A stretch of 64,000 bases of DNA from Sesamum alatum. Lineage: Eukaryota > Streptophyta > Magnoliopsida > Lamiales > Pedaliaceae. The number at the start of each line of letters is the position of its first letter. Positions within the stretch are counted from its first letter, which is position 1. Shown one piece after another: positions 62,481-64,000 of this stretch. The notes under the pieces were generated by a model. The model saw only the letters and a program-made list of their open reading frames with translations, ran no database searches and was not told the DNA's origin. The stretch covers positions 3,534,001 to 3,598,000 of the forward strand of contig JACGWO010000010.1 of NCBI GenBank assembly GCA_034509735.1. The letters run 5' to 3'. The translations under genes and the position numbers were made by a program.

Positions 62481-64000
62481 CCTGAATAGGTCTGTGTTTG
62501 TAATCTCAGTTGCAAACAGAAGTATCAGCATATACATCATTGATGAGTTGAAAATCTTGAAAGGGACATAATCAAGACTGAGCATGAGACCATTCCTAGC
62601 CTTTGGTATGCTATCAAGAATTCACTGCATTTGCTCTTAAGCTCAAGAAAGGCATCTCATTGCAGGGCCCCCTCCCCATGTGAGGTGTTATTGTTCTTGT
62701 GAAGCATGCTTTGGTTGGTCACATCCCACGGTTGGCTTTTAATTCTAATAATTCTAAAGAGTGTTGTGACTTTAGTTATTGCTGCACGTGCACACGGCTC
62801 CATTAGGTACAACTTTGGTTTCAAGATAAAGTCTTATCTCTTGAGATTGTACTATATTGTCTGCCTTCTTACCGTTGTACTCTATCCATTGTCTTTGGCT
62901 TCACAATTTTATGCTTGTTCTTCTTGCCTTCTGCCCATGTTGTATGGATCAACCTTCAACAGGCGGGATGGAGGAAGGAGGCTGACTATGTATAACCTGA
63001 AAGACAAAAAATTAATTAAAGCATCTGCTCGATATCATTGATAAGGTTCTAAAATTTTGAAGCTGATCTCTATCGTAGTAAATGATTGCCTACTTGTTCC
63101 TAGGGTTGTAAATGGGTAGGGTAATATTCTACTCAGGACCATAGATCAATTTAAAGATCCATATCCAGATCCAATGAATATAATTAGACCCATTAAAAAT
63201 ATATAGATTGGGTCTGGGTAAAGTCTCTACCCATCAAGTTCCATGGGTTTATGTATCCAATTTTGACCCAAAAGAGTATTTTTTTTTTCAATTTAATTGA
63301 ATTATTATTTATCAATCTATTTAAATTTAAGTAAACAAATCTAGAAAGTTTAAGACATCATAAGAATATTTATCATGTAATTCTAACCATGTATATTTTT
63401 TAACAATAAATAATTAAATAATTAGTTATATAAATATATTAATTATGCTGGGTTTATTTTTCAGCATCTTGATAGGCAATAATGTTTGATTGAAGTAATA
63501 AAATTGAAGCTAAAAACTTTATGATATTAAATTCGAATGTTATTTTTTTTTAAATATGTAAATTTAGTATTTTTCATTAGATTATTATTTTTTATAATAA
63601 ATGATATATTCTTAAAAAAAACTCTATCGAAAAAGAGTTATTTGAGAATTGATTTCAGTAATGTTGAATTTATTGATAAATTCTATGTAAGAAAAGAAAA
63701 ATTAAAAAATTAAAAATGTATTGATAAATCTAACGTATATAGTAAATTTTTGCTAATTCAAAACGCAACTTTATATTTTTTTATAATCATTTATTATAAT
63801 CTTCAACTATAAATAATTAATTTTGTCTTACTTTGGTGATTTTGATTTAAGTAAATTTGTGTTGAATATGTGCTAATATATTTTCTCGTTTTTGCTTTAA
63901 TCTAAATTTATTTAGTCTTTTTTAATTATTTTGTATTAAATAAAACTATCAAATATTATCCAACAATATTAAGAAGAAAAAAAAAGAGAAAAAAATTATC
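62481..64000. other. Intergenic, AT-rich toward the right edge
   Basis: No gene supported. A TAGGGTTGTAAATGGGTAGG terminus at 63103 looks like the end of a hAT-like element; its partner was not found before the window edge. Confidence 0.45.

Noticed and set aside
62706..63041. 111-codon hydrophobic frame after the BES1/BZR1 gene
   Set aside because: No recognisable family, AT-rich composition, likely 3' flanking DNA.

Overview
The window is nuclear DNA of a flowering plant, most likely a eudicot. The evidence is AT-rich intergenic DNA, genes with GT-AG introns, plastid transit peptides, jasmonate and plastid isoprenoid genes, a BES1/BZR1 transcription factor, nuclear-type tRNAs without encoded CCA, and many small transposons. 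I could not fix the genus; a lamiid or asterid would fit.

Layout. (1) 1-2890, minus: a multi-exon gene for a conserved-looking plant protein I do not recognise; its 3' end runs out of the window. (2) 3.1-14.6 kb: no genes. It holds a G-rich block between AT microsatellites, a tandem repeat pair with a solo LTR nested in unit 2, and several MITEs. (3) 14.7-15.6 kb, minus: allene oxide cyclase (jasmonate pathway), three exons. (4) 20.6-32.5 kb: a tandem segmental duplication. Each unit carries an LRR receptor-like protein gene (minus) and a tRNA-Asp about 1 kb upstream (plus). RLP copy 1 has two frameshifts and copy 2 is clearly a pseudogene. A third tRNA-Asp lies in unit 1. (5) 33.9-38.9 kb, minus: two intronless geranylgeranyl diphosphate synthase genes in tandem. 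The distal one is canonical. The proximal one keeps both Asp-rich motifs but has lost the arginine expected to bind IPP. LTR-retrotransposon debris lies between them. (6) 46.2-49.3 kb, minus: a four-exon MFS transporter gene. (7) 49.8-56.7 kb: a second, older duplication carrying two tRNA-Glu genes. (8) 60.7-62.1 kb, plus: a two-exon BES1/BZR1 homologue, closest in remembered sequence to BEH2.

The genes are ordinary plant loci, not a pathway cluster. The notable feature is the transposon layer. More than fifteen short foldback elements, in about ten sequence families, share GGGT(T/A)AA-like ends and 9-bp target duplications that are mostly A/T only. They include an element nested in its own family, an element with a paralogous empty site inside the window, two elements that seem to have picked up GC-rich DNA, and copies within 300 bp of the AOC, BES1/BZR1, RLP and GGPPS coding regions. 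CACTA-, hAT- and Harbinger-like non-autonomous elements are also present.

Exon boundaries were set by eye from splice consensus and reading phase. Family names rest on remembered sequence, not on a database search.
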